Origin: Methanomicrobiales archaeon
GTDB taxonomy: Archaea; Halobacteriota; Methanomicrobia; Methanomicrobiales; Methanospirillaceae
Assembly: GCA_017883495.1 (NCBI GenBank)
Contig: JADGNL010000152.1
Location: 1-7,209, forward strand
Direction of reading: 5' to 3'
Length of the DNA: 7,209 nt
Below the pieces are notes generated by a model. The model did not search any database and was not told where the DNA came from. It worked only from the letters and a program-made list of their open reading frames with translations. This document shows, piece by piece, positions 1 through 5,808 of the stretch (position 1 is its first letter; each line of letters begins with the position of its first letter). The translations under genes were made by a program, and so were the position numbers.

Positions 1-764
1 GCAAGGCTGTCCTTGCCGCCCGAATACGAGACCGTGACCGGGAGATCCGGATACGACGCCGCGACCTCGCGGACGAACGAGGCCGACGTGGCCTCGTACC
101 GGTCGAGGACCGGCCGGTTCGCGGCGACCGCATCGGCCCAGGTTGCGGGCCCGGGCACGCAGGGGCTGGAGACGTTCCTGCGGGTCCTGACGATGGCGCC
201 GCGTTCCATGGCGCGGGCCTCGGCGGCCGAGACGCGGGCGCGCCCGACCCCGATCACGGTCCCGTCCGGGGCGAGAATGAAGACCTCGTCGCCGGCGCGA
301 ACCTCGTCGTCGATCTCCCGGAGCCCCGGCGCGAGGAGGCTCGCACCCTGATCGCGAATCGACGGGATCGCCCCCTCGTCCGCGACGACGAATCGGCGCG
401 TCGAGACGAGGAGGGCGCCGGCTTCGATCCGGGGGATGGGCTCCCACCGGTCCTCCGCCGGGAGGTACCGGATATGCCCGACCACGGCACCGCCGACCAC
501 GACCTCCTCCATCCGGTCGGGGTCCGGGACCTTGTTCATCAGCGCGAGCGTCCCCTCGGGGACGAGGGGCGCGCCGAAGTGGTCGTCGTAGATCCGGTTG
601 ACGAGTGCGACATCGGCCGGGAAGGCCGGCCGCGCGTCCCCGGGCGGCGTTACCGGGACTGCGCGCGTAGCGCCGCCGCAGCTGCCGCAGACCTCGTCGA
701 GGACCGGGACGTGGCAGGCATCGCACCAGCGGAGCTGGATACGGCCGAGGTAGAGGGGGCGCAT
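1..764 (-). CDS. PUA-domain PAPS/APS reductase-like PP-loop protein, N-terminal part (runs off left edge)
   Basis: The first 254 codons of a minus-strand gene are present. The order is a zinc-ribbon-like N-terminus (C14xxC17 and C26xxC29), a PUA-like domain at about residues 110-195 (it includes an RAGDEVFIL stretch and a GTVIGVGRA stretch), then SGGKDS at residues 248-253. SGGKDS is the ATP-pyrophosphatase PP-loop of the PAPS reductase superfamily (COG0175). Methanogens carry such PUA-containing sulfonucleotide-reductase homologues. The biochemical role here is not settled: reduction of activated sulfate is one option, and the PUA domain, usually RNA-binding, suggests RNA thiolation as another (inference). 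The remaining catalytic domain lies outside the window. The start ATG at 764 is the first one in frame that begins the conserved zinc-ribbon region; no Shine-Dalgarno sequence precedes it. The gene lies 46 bp downstream of transcription factor S on the same strand, with a T7 tract between them. Confidence 0.85.
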   Translation of the reverse strand, partial: MRPLYLGRIQLRWCDACHVPVLDEVCGSCGGATRAVPVTPPGDARPAFPADVALVNRIYDDHFGAPLVPEGTLALMNKVPDPDRMEEVVVGGAVVGHIRYLPAEDRWEPIPRIEAGALLVSTRRFVVADEGAIPSIRDQGASLLAPGLREIDDEVRAGDEVFILAPDGTVIGVGRARVSAAEARAMERGAIVRTRRNVSSPCVPGPATWADAVAANRPVLDRYEATSASFVREVAASYPDLPVTVSYSGGKDSL

Positions 765-788
765 GCAGTAGGGTTAGCCGGGGCCGGC

Positions 789-795
789 AAAAAAA
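789..795 (-). terminator. T7 tract between transcription factor S and the PUA/PP-loop gene
   Basis: On the minus strand seven consecutive T residues follow the stop of the transcription factor S gene by about 15 bases. Archaeal RNA polymerase terminates at oligo-T tracts without a required hairpin, so this is a plausible terminator. It is also centred about 27 bases upstream of the ATG at 764, where a TATA box for a leaderless transcript would lie, so a promoter role is an alternative. I cannot tell these apart from sequence. Confidence 0.45.
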
Positions 796-810
796 GGTGG
801 GACCGTGCCC

Positions 811-1122
811 TCAGTCGTACTCGCGCCAGGTGTGGGCGCACTTGACGCAGCGGAAGAACCGGACCTCGGACTCGTCTGCGGACCGGAGCTGGCGCATCCA
901 CCAGAAAGCCAGGTTGTGCTCGCACTCGGGGCACTTCGTCGGGATCGTCGGCTTTGTCGAGATATCGTCCGCCTCGTCGAAGAACGCGATCTCCTTCTCC
1001 TGGCGCACCCGGGTTCGCTTCATCTGGTCCTTGTCGGTGATCTGCCGGATGTACCCGCAACGCCTGCACTTGAGCTGGCCCGCACTGGAGATCATCATGC
1101 TCTTGCACTGCGGACAAAACAT
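811..1122 (-). CDS. tfs: Transcription factor S (TFIIS-like transcript cleavage factor)
   Basis: A 103-residue protein with two zinc ribbons, the usual size and layout of archaeal TFS. The N-terminal ribbon uses C3, C6, C19 and C22 (it opens MFCPQC). The C-terminal ribbon uses C64, C67, C92 and C95. The catalytic hairpin carries RSADE with the acidic pair D83-E84. In this family the hairpin enters the RNA polymerase secondary channel and stimulates cleavage of backtracked RNA, rescuing stalled complexes and aiding fidelity. The intact acidic pair argues for an active cleavage factor and not one of the inhibitory TFS paralogues. The ATG at 1122 starts directly at the first ribbon. A TATA-like sequence lies about 30 bases upstream, so the mRNA probably has little or no leader. 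The neighbouring archaeosortase gene is transcribed divergently. Confidence 0.96.
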   Translation of the reverse strand: MFCPQCKSMMISSAGQLKCRRCGYIRQITDKDQMKRTRVRQEKEIAFFDEADDISTKPTIPTKCPECEHNLAFWWMRQLRSADESEVRFFRCVKCAHTWREYD

Positions 1123-1147
1123 CGTTCAGATGTTCGAGTCGAGACCA

Positions 1148-1155
1148 GATTAAGC
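1148..1155 (-). promoter_or_regulatory. TATA-like box for transcription factor S
   Basis: On the minus strand this reads GCTTAATC, centred about 29 bases upstream of the ATG at 1122. The spacing fits archaeal TATA-to-start geometry for a leaderless or nearly leaderless mRNA. The match to the consensus is only fair. Confidence 0.4.
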
Positions 1156-1189
1156 CTTCCGACGGGGTCTTTCTGCCGCAAGAGAAATC

Positions 1190-1197
1190 CATAAAGG
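1190..1197 (+). promoter_or_regulatory. TATA-like box for archaeosortase gene
   Basis: CATAAAGG lies 23-30 bases upstream of the ATG at 1220 and follows a purine-rich AAGAGAAA stretch resembling a BRE. No Shine-Dalgarno sequence stands before the ATG. Together these suggest a leaderless transcript. This box and the one for transcription factor S share one 97-bp divergent intergenic region. Confidence 0.45.
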
Positions 1198-1219
1198 GGT
1201 CCGTCGACGAGAGTTACTG

Positions 1220-2053
1220 ATGATCGAGTACCTCGTCCTCGCCTCGGCCCTCGCGTTCGTCCTCTTTCTCCTGCCCGGCCCACAGCGCCGATACGCGGGG
1301 ATCGCCGGATGGGCCGGGATGGTGCTCGTGCTCGTCGCGCTGCTGCCCGAGTTCGCGGCGGAGAACAACTTCGTCTACCCGGCCATGACCGTCGCGGCGA
1401 TCCCGTTCCTCGCGATCACGGCGCGCCGTCTGCTCATGGGGGACGCCCGCGTCGAGGCCCTGACGCGCGGCGCCGCAATCGCGTTCGTACTTTACGCGCC
1501 CTTCGAATTTATCGCACCGCTCGGCGACTGGCTGATCGGGGTCGTGGTCGGCCAGCTGGCGTGGCTGCTTGCCGTGATCGGGTTTCCGGTCTCGCTCTGG
1601 GCCTGGAACACCTTCATGCACAACGGGTTCCGCGTCGAGATCATCCTGGCCTGCACCGGGATCCAGTCGATCGCGATCATGCTCGGGGTCGCGTTTGCGG
1701 TCCCGTCGACCCTCCGACAGAAGGTGCTCGCGTTCCTCTTCGTCGCGCCCGTGATCTACGTCCTGAACCTTCTCCGGAACGTCTTCGTGATCATCGCGTA
1801 CACGGACCAGTGGTTCCCGTACCTGCCCCAGATCGCCGGTAACGGCGAACTCGGGTACGAGTCGTTCTTCTGGGCGCACAACGTTCTCGCGGAGCTTGGC
1901 GCGCTCGCCGCCCTGATCCTGATCGCGTGGGCACTCTTCCGCCTGATCCCGGCGCTCGGGGAGCTCGCGGCAGACCTGGTCGAGGTCTACCGCGCGGACC
2001 TCATGCGAGTCGTCGGTAGAGGTAGAGCACCCGCTCGACGGCCGAGAGGTTAG
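1220..2053 (+). CDS. artA: Archaeosortase A (transpeptidase-like membrane protein)
   Basis: A 277-residue, strongly hydrophobic protein with about eight membrane segments. It carries the exosortase/archaeosortase signature: catalytic C145 in ACTGIQSIAI, R186 in LNLLRNVF, and a third polar residue, H220, in SFFWAHNV. The close match around the Cys and Arg to archaeosortase A indicates the class that processes PGF-CTERM surface proteins: it removes the C-terminal tripartite anchor, and the new C-terminus is attached to a lipid on the outer face of the cell membrane. In Haloferax ArtA the third residue is Arg as I recall; here it is His, as in bacterial exosortases. The C-terminus is a short basic tail after about residue 262. 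No PGF-CTERM substrate is visible in the window. The last 53 bp overlap the convergent phosphatidyltransferase gene. The ATG start is supported by the TATA-like box 27 bases upstream. Confidence 0.9.
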   Translation: MIEYLVLASALAFVLFLLPGPQRRYAGIAGWAGMVLVLVALLPEFAAENNFVYPAMTVAAIPFLAITARRLLMGDARVEALTRGAAIAFVLYAPFEFIAPLGDWLIGVVVGQLAWLLAVIGFPVSLWAWNTFMHNGFRVEIILACTGIQSIAIMLGVAFAVPSTLRQKVLAFLFVAPVIYVLNLLRNVFVIIAYTDQWFPYLPQIAGNGELGYESFFWAHNVLAELGALAALILIAWALFRLIPALGELAADLVEVYRADLMRVVGRGRAPARRPRG

Positions 2054-2651
2054 TCCCGGCCGCGATCAGCACGACCGCGACGGCCATGGCGGCGGGACCC
2101 ACGACGAGGGATCCCGCCCCGGCGAGACAGAGCACGAGCACGGTCTCGGGCCGGCCGAAGAACCCGACGCCCTCGAGCGGGTCCTGGATCTTGCCGCCGT
2201 CCCGTTCGTAGTAGCCGACCTCGGCGTAGACCACGGGCTTGATGAAGGTGTTCATCAGCGAGCCGATGATAGCGAGCATCACGATCCCCGCGTCGGCCAC
2301 GGGCGGCACGGGCAGCACGGACGAGAGGATCGGAATCCCCGAGAGGCCGATCCCGAGCAGGACCGCGGCGTCGACGTACTTGTCCACGATCCAGTCGAAG
2401 ACCGCGCCGAAGCAGGAGTGGCGGTGGGTTAATCGGGCCACGGCACCGTCCGCGAGGTCGAAGGCGGCCGAGGCGAAGAGGAGGAGCGCTCCCAGAAAGA
2501 AGTGGCGCGATGCGAAGAGAATGGCGCAGGCGAGGCCGAAGAGGAGCGAGAGGAGCGAGAGCTGGTTCGGCGTCAGGTGCAGCCGGACGAACCGGCTCGT
2601 GAGCGGCTCGATGTACTGCCGGAGCCTGGGCCGAAGTGCCGTTATGTTCAC
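2001..2651 (-). CDS. CDP-alcohol phosphatidyltransferase family protein (archaeal phospholipid headgroup synthase)
   Basis: A 216-residue membrane protein with the complete family motif: D65LAD68G69AVAR73, eight residues, G82, three residues, D86, three residues, D90. These aspartates bind metal and the CDP-activated lipid. About six hydrophobic segments are visible, the usual number. The family moves a phospho-alcohol onto or from CDP-archaeol; candidate reactions are archaetidylinositol-phosphate synthase or archaetidylglycerol-type synthase. Features such as LTPNQLS near residue 26 and GRPE near 166 look closer to the inositol-phosphate/glycerol group than to serine synthases, but the substrate cannot be assigned from sequence alone. 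The start is a GTG at 2651, with a GGGGGA stretch 4-9 bases upstream and a good TATA box about 40 bases upstream. Its 3' end overlaps the convergent archaeosortase gene by 53 bp. Confidence 0.9.
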   Translation of the reverse strand: MNITALRPRLRQYIEPLTSRFVRLHLTPNQLSLLSLLFGLACAILFASRHFFLGALLLFASAAFDLADGAVARLTHRHSCFGAVFDWIVDKYVDAAVLLGIGLSGIPILSSVLPVPPVADAGIVMLAIIGSLMNTFIKPVVYAEVGYYERDGGKIQDPLEGVGFFGRPETVLVLCLAGAGSLVVGPAAMAVAVVLIAAGTNLSAVERVLYLYRRLA

Positions 2652-2687
2652 GTCCGTCCCCCTGGGGCCCCCGTAGCGAAGGCCGTT

Positions 2688-2695
2688 CTTATATC
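2688..2695 (-). promoter_or_regulatory. TATA box for CDP-alcohol phosphatidyltransferase gene
   Basis: The minus strand reads GATATAAG here, a good archaeal TATA match. Transcription would start near 2665, giving a leader of about 14 nt that contains the G-rich ribosome-binding stretch before the GTG start at 2651. Confidence 0.55.
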
Positions 2696-2744
2696 CTCGG
2701 CTCGTGCCGGCATAAAACCAGGGGTCTCGCCGGGACCGCGTCCC

Positions 2745-2752
2745 TTTTTATT
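2745..2752 (+). promoter_or_regulatory. TATA-like box for pyrimidine reductase gene
   Basis: TTTTTATT lies in otherwise GC-rich DNA about 38 bases before the ATG at 2786. It predicts a start site near 2774 and a leader of about 11 nt that just includes the ribosome-binding site. A second AT-rich stretch, CATAAAAC at 2711-2718, is a weaker alternative. Confidence 0.5.
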
Positions 2753-2776
2753 CCTCCGGCGCGCACGCCTGATATT

Positions 2777-2782
2777 AGGTGG
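2777..2782 (+). promoter_or_regulatory. Shine-Dalgarno that fixes the start of the pyrimidine reductase
   Basis: AGGTGG ends three bases before the ATG at 2786 and matches the anti-Shine-Dalgarno sequence. The same frame stays open back to an ATG at 2636, but that extension crosses the promoter and looks non-coding, so 2786 is chosen. Confidence 0.65.
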
Positions 2783-2785
2783 ACC

Positions 2786-3466
2786 ATGCCAGACGACCGC
2801 ACCCGCCCGCACGTGCTGATGATGTCCGAGATCACGGCCGACGGGAAGCTGACCCTCAAGCGCGGGGCCTCGAGCAAGCGGCTGATGAAGTTCATGGCTC
2901 CCGAGACGGAGGTGCTGCTCCACGAGACGCGTGCGACCTGCGACGCGATCATGGTCGGGTCGAACACGATCCGGATCGACAACTCGTTCCTGACCGTGCG
3001 GTACATCGAGGGGAAGAGTCCAATCCGCGTGATCCCCTCCTCGGACGCCTCCCTTCCCCCTGATGCGAACGTGCTGAAGCCCGACGCGCCGACCGTGATC
3101 GCGGTCTCCGCCCGGGCTCCGGCCGACCGCGTGGCCGCACTCCGGGCCAAGGGCGTGGACGTGATCGTCGCCGGAGACGAGCACGTCGACCTCCCCCTGC
3201 TGATGCAGCGGCTCGTCGAGGACTACGGAGTCCGGCGCATGATGATCGAGGGGGGCCCGACCCTGAACTGGCACATGCTCCACCACCGGCTCGTGGACGA
3301 GATCCGGCTGATCCACCTCCCCTTCATCGTCGGGGGCGAGGACACGCCCTCGCTCGTGGGCGGCATGCGGATCGATTCGGAGGAGGAGATGATCCGGCTC
3401 TCGCTCAAGGCCCACTATCTCTGCGGCACGAACCTCGTGACCGAGTACGACGTGGTCTATCCCTAG
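2786..3466 (+). CDS. 2,5-diamino-6-(ribosylamino)-4(3H)-pyrimidinone 5'-phosphate reductase
   Basis: A 226-residue protein, the standard length for the archaeal/fungal-type enzyme (RibD C-terminal fold, dihydrofolate-reductase-like; called ArfC in archaea, RIB7 in yeast). It reduces the ribosyl group of the diaminopyrimidine intermediate with NAD(P)H to the ribitylamino compound, a step leading to riboflavin and, in methanogens, the deazaflavin of coenzyme F420. Visible motifs are an N-terminal strand with ADGKLT (residues 18-23), MVGSNTIRIDNSFLT in the first third, IEGGPTLNW about two thirds along, and GGEDTPSLVGG near the C-terminus. It stands alone in a transcription unit with its own TATA box and Shine-Dalgarno. 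Its final TAG shares the palindromic CTAG with the stop codon of truD on the other strand, leaving no intergenic space. No deaminase domain is fused, as expected for Archaea. Confidence 0.95.
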   Translation: MPDDRTRPHVLMMSEITADGKLTLKRGASSKRLMKFMAPETEVLLHETRATCDAIMVGSNTIRIDNSFLTVRYIEGKSPIRVIPSSDASLPPDANVLKPDAPTVIAVSARAPADRVAALRAKGVDVIVAGDEHVDLPLLMQRLVEDYGVRRMMIEGGPTLNWHMLHHRLVDEIRLIHLPFIVGGEDTPSLVGGMRIDSEEEMIRLSLKAHYLCGTNLVTEYDVVYP

Positions 3467-4734
3467 ACCATGTGAAGCGGATCGGCCTTCATGAACTCCC
3501 GGCAGATCGTGGTCGCGTAGCGGCCGGGACCCAACGCGAACGCGAGGGTCACTGCGGTATCCTCGATGGTGACGTCGACCTCCGCCGAGAGCCGGATGGC
3601 GCGGACGGCCCCCGAGAACGGGGTTCCCACGATCGCGGCCGCACGTCCGATCCCGGCCTCGTCCACGCCGTCCGCAGCCATCAACCGTCTCGTCACCGCG
3701 TCGGTCTCGCCGAGTTCGTGGAACGGTTCGCTCCCGGGCATCGCGATCCCGACGGCGGCACGGCCCCGCGATACGAGCTGCCGCGCCTGGCCGAGGGTTC
3801 GGTCCGCGACCACGTCGATCCGGCCGTCGGGGAAGACGAGCCGGTCGCCGGGCTCGACCTGATCGAGCAGAATGCCCCGGGCAATCCTGGCCGAGAGGGC
3901 GCGGTTGAAGAGGTGCGACTGGTACGCCGAGACGAGCATCGAGGCGAGCTTCGGCGGCAGGGCGCGAAGCGCTCCGGTCCAGTCGCCCGGCGCTCCGGCG
4001 AGGTGGTGGAGCATGGCCCGCTCGAACCGAAGCGGAACGGGGAACCGGACGAGCGCTGCCTTGGGGTCGCGATCGGCGAGAAACGCCTCGCGGGCCGCCC
4101 GGACGGGCTCGGCCTCGGTCGGGAACGACTGGCCGATGTAGGCCGTGACGGCTCCTGCGACGTCGCCCGAGGCGAGGAGCCGGCCGACCAGGTGCGTGAC
4201 CGGCCGGACAACGCCGAAGCGCTGGAGGCCGACGTAGTTCGGAACGCCGGCAGCGACCGCGGCACGGGCCGCCGTGCACCGCTCCTCGAGGTCGTCCGGG
4301 TCGCAGTCGCGGACGACGATCCGGAACCGATTCCCCGAGAGGTCGCCGAGCGCGAGGCCCCGGTTCGCCTGACCGAGCGGCTCGATGAACATGTCCGGGA
4401 GCGAAAGGGCGCGTACGGCGTCGGCCTCGACGTTGTAGAGCGCCACGAGCTGGGTCGTCACGGCCCGCCGGTCCTTGGTGCCCGAGAACGAGATCCGTCG
4501 ATGGCTGATGCCGAGCCGATCGGCGATCGCACGGATGGCTTTGGATTGCTCCCAGTTTCGCTTCTTGAGTCGGCAGACGAGGTACGGGCCGCCGGTCAGC
4601 GGCGGCGGTGTCTCGCACTCCTCGACGACGAACTCCTCGGGCGAGGCCCGGAGTCGGCCGCCGATGCCCGGGGCGTCGTTCGCGTACCAGCAGAGGCCGA
4701 GCGAGAGCTCGATCGGATCGGACGAGGCGATCAT
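3463..4734 (-). CDS. truD: tRNA pseudouridine(13) synthase TruD
   Basis: A 423-residue protein, normal for archaeal TruD. The catalytic motif GTKDRRAVTTQ is at residues 85-95, with D88 as the nucleophilic aspartate. Further family signatures are GNRFRIVVR at 134-142, NYVGLQRFG at 166-174 and YQSHLFNRA in the second half. The enzyme isomerises uridine 13 of tRNAs, and in Archaea TruD homologues can act at other positions. The ATG at 4734 is chosen because it begins just before the conserved N-terminus and forms an ATGA overlap with the stop codon of pth2; no Shine-Dalgarno is present, so translation is probably coupled. A longer open frame continues upstream but runs over pth2 in another frame and is not coding. 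The stop is TAG in the shared CTAG at 3463-3466. Confidence 0.97.
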   Translation of the reverse strand: MIASSDPIELSLGLCWYANDAPGIGGRLRASPEEFVVEECETPPPLTGGPYLVCRLKKRNWEQSKAIRAIADRLGISHRRISFSGTKDRRAVTTQLVALYNVEADAVRALSLPDMFIEPLGQANRGLALGDLSGNRFRIVVRDCDPDDLEERCTAARAAVAAGVPNYVGLQRFGVVRPVTHLVGRLLASGDVAGAVTAYIGQSFPTEAEPVRAAREAFLADRDPKAALVRFPVPLRFERAMLHHLAGAPGDWTGALRALPPKLASMLVSAYQSHLFNRALSARIARGILLDQVEPGDRLVFPDGRIDVVADRTLGQARQLVSRGRAAVGIAMPGSEPFHELGETDAVTRRLMAADGVDEAGIGRAAAIVGTPFSGAVRAIRLSAEVDVTIEDTAVTLAFALGPGRYATTICREFMKADPLHMV

Positions 4735-5093
4735 AGGAGCGAGAGACCGCCTGTCACCCGGTCCAGCACCTCCGAGCGGGCCGGCCCGAGCCCGAGGGCC
4801 GTGACCGTGCCCGGCTCGACCTCGGTCAGGCCGGCGTCCTGGATCAGCGCGGTCGAGATCCCCTGCCGCTCGGCGATCACTTTCAGCTCGTACAGCGCCT
4901 GGAGCGACGGCACCTTCAGCACCACCTTCTTCTGCCCTTCGGCGAACCAGGCCCGACGGTCGTCCTTGGACGCGTGCTCGTACGCACCGACAGCCGCGTG
5001 CGCGAGCTGGGCGCACCGCTTGCCGCAGGAGATCTTCAGGTCGGCGCGGATCAGCAGGCACTGCTTGTACCGGAATTCGGGCTCGGGGGGCAT
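4731..5093 (-). CDS. pth2: Peptidyl-tRNA hydrolase, Pth2 type
   Basis: A 120-residue protein of the archaeal/eukaryotic Pth2 family, which releases peptides from prematurely dropped peptidyl-tRNA so that the tRNA can be recycled. Family hallmarks are LKISCGKRCAQLAHA at residues 19-33 (with the active-site K20, K25, Q29 and H32 region), DAGLTEVEPGTVTALGLGP at 86-104, and a short C-terminal helix. Length is typical (about 115-120). The ATG at 5093 is the only reasonable start: an in-frame TGA lies 18 bases upstream, and a weak AGGT ribosome-binding match precedes it. It is the first gene of a two-gene operon with truD, overlapping by four bases (ATGA). Confidence 0.96.
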   Translation of the reverse strand: MPPEPEFRYKQCLLIRADLKISCGKRCAQLAHAAVGAYEHASKDDRRAWFAEGQKKVVLKVPSLQALYELKVIAERQGISTALIQDAGLTEVEPGTVTALGLGPARSEVLDRVTGGLSLL

Positions 5094-5147
5094 CCGCGTA
5101 CCTGATCGCGTTCATCCGAGATAGCCCTGCCGCGAGAGGAGCCACCG

Positions 5148-5157
5148 AAATTATTAA
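5148..5157 (-). promoter_or_regulatory. TATA box for the pth2-truD operon
   Basis: The minus strand reads TTAATAATTT, the most AT-rich stretch of this 206-bp intergenic region. It is about 60 bases upstream of the pth2 ATG and predicts a start near 5127 with a leader of about 34 nt. The sequence is nearly symmetric, so it could also drive rightward transcription toward the hemerythrin gene with a leader of over 100 nt. Confidence 0.5.
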
Positions 5158-5282
5158 CCGGATCGATCGCCGTAGGGAACCCCGGTTGCCCAAGGGTACT
5201 CACAAGGGCACATACGGCCAGTCCAGATGATATGGCTCCCGAGATGGTTGAACACACCGGCCCGGTGGACAGGGCAGCACAC

Positions 5283-5289
5283 GGAGGGA
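5283..5289 (+). promoter_or_regulatory. Shine-Dalgarno of hemerythrin gene
   Basis: GGAGGGA lies ten bases upstream of the ATG at 5300 and supports this start. Just upstream, 5255-5267 is a perfect 13-bp palindrome, CACCGG-C-CCGGTG, which could be an operator or a chance GC-rich repeat. Confidence 0.6.
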
Positions 5290-5299
5290 CAGAACGGCA

Positions 5300-5759
5300 A
5301 TGCAGCATGCAGCAACCCAGGAGTCGATCGTCGACCGCATCAAGAAAGATCACAGGAAGACCGGCGAGGAGATCAGGGAGCTCGAGAAGCGTACCCGAGG
5401 GCGCCGCGAGGATTCGCTGGACCCTGTCTTCGCACCGATGAAGAAGGAGCTTCTCGGGCACATGACGGCCGAAGAGAAGCTGCTGTACCCGCTCCTCGGC
5501 CAGGAGATGCGGCAGCAGATGCAGGACGCCCGGCGGAAGCACGAGGAGATCAGGAAGCACTTCAAGCACCTCACGGCCGGCGGCAGTATGCCCGAGGAAG
5601 AGTGGGCGCGTCACCTGCAGATGATGAAGCGGGGCATCGAGCACCACGTGCAGGACGAAGAGAGCAGGATTCTGCCGGCGGCCCGGCGGATCGCCGGGGG
5701 ATCAGAGGTTGCGCGATCTCGGGACGGAGTTCGAGCGGATGGAAGAGCAGGACAGGTAG
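5300..5759 (+). CDS. Hemerythrin HHE domain protein, frameshifted near the 3' end
   Basis: A helical, charged protein with the hemerythrin ligand pattern: H18 in KKDHRK, H54 and E58 in GHMTAEEKLLYP, H81 with nearby H87, H115-H116 and E120 in EHHVQDEE. Such proteins bind a di-iron centre and sense or carry O2, or handle nitric oxide or iron. Reading from 5300 is convincing up to residue 133. The frame then enters 98 unlike residues that run antisense through the next gene to 5995. Removing one G from the G5 run at 5696-5700 restores a natural C-terminus (residues include LRDLGTEFERMEEQDR) and a TAG at 5757-5759, giving 152 residues. The coordinates given are those of the restored gene. All iron ligands lie before the shift, so function may survive. 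The break may be a real indel or a homopolymer sequencing error. Confidence 0.85.
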
Positions 5760-5797
5760 ATCGTTCATCAGGAGGGAGGGATTGCCGGCATCACCAC

Positions 5798-5805
5798 TTT
5801 TCTTT
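5798..5805 (+). terminator. T-rich tract after the hemerythrin gene
   Basis: TTTTCTTT on the plus strand lies 38 bases past the restored hemerythrin stop and just before the convergent methyltransferase stop. It fits an archaeal oligo-T terminator for rightward transcription. The minus strand has no T-run here, so the convergent gene must end elsewhere. Confidence 0.5.
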
Positions 5806-5808
5806 CCC

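Noticed and set aside
2648..4618. A 656-codon minus-strand open frame
   Set aside because: It runs antisense to the reductase and out of frame with truD, is full of Arg, Pro and Gly, and has no recognisable motif; long spurious frames are expected at this GC content.
3472..5124. A 550-codon plus-strand open frame opposite truD and pth2
   Set aside because: Both strands cannot easily code here. truD and pth2 show catalytic motifs; this frame has a low-complexity charged composition only.
5232..5299. Possible small upstream gene or N-terminal extension starting MAPEMVEHTG before the hemerythrin gene
   Set aside because: It is in a different frame from the hemerythrin gene, has no Shine-Dalgarno, and the hemerythrin start at 5300 has its own strong GGAGGGA.
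5094..5299. Search for a tRNA or small RNA in the intergenic region between pth2 and the hemerythrin gene
   Set aside because: No cloverleaf, no T-loop consensus and no recognisable RNA family; only TATA-like sequence and one palindrome were seen.
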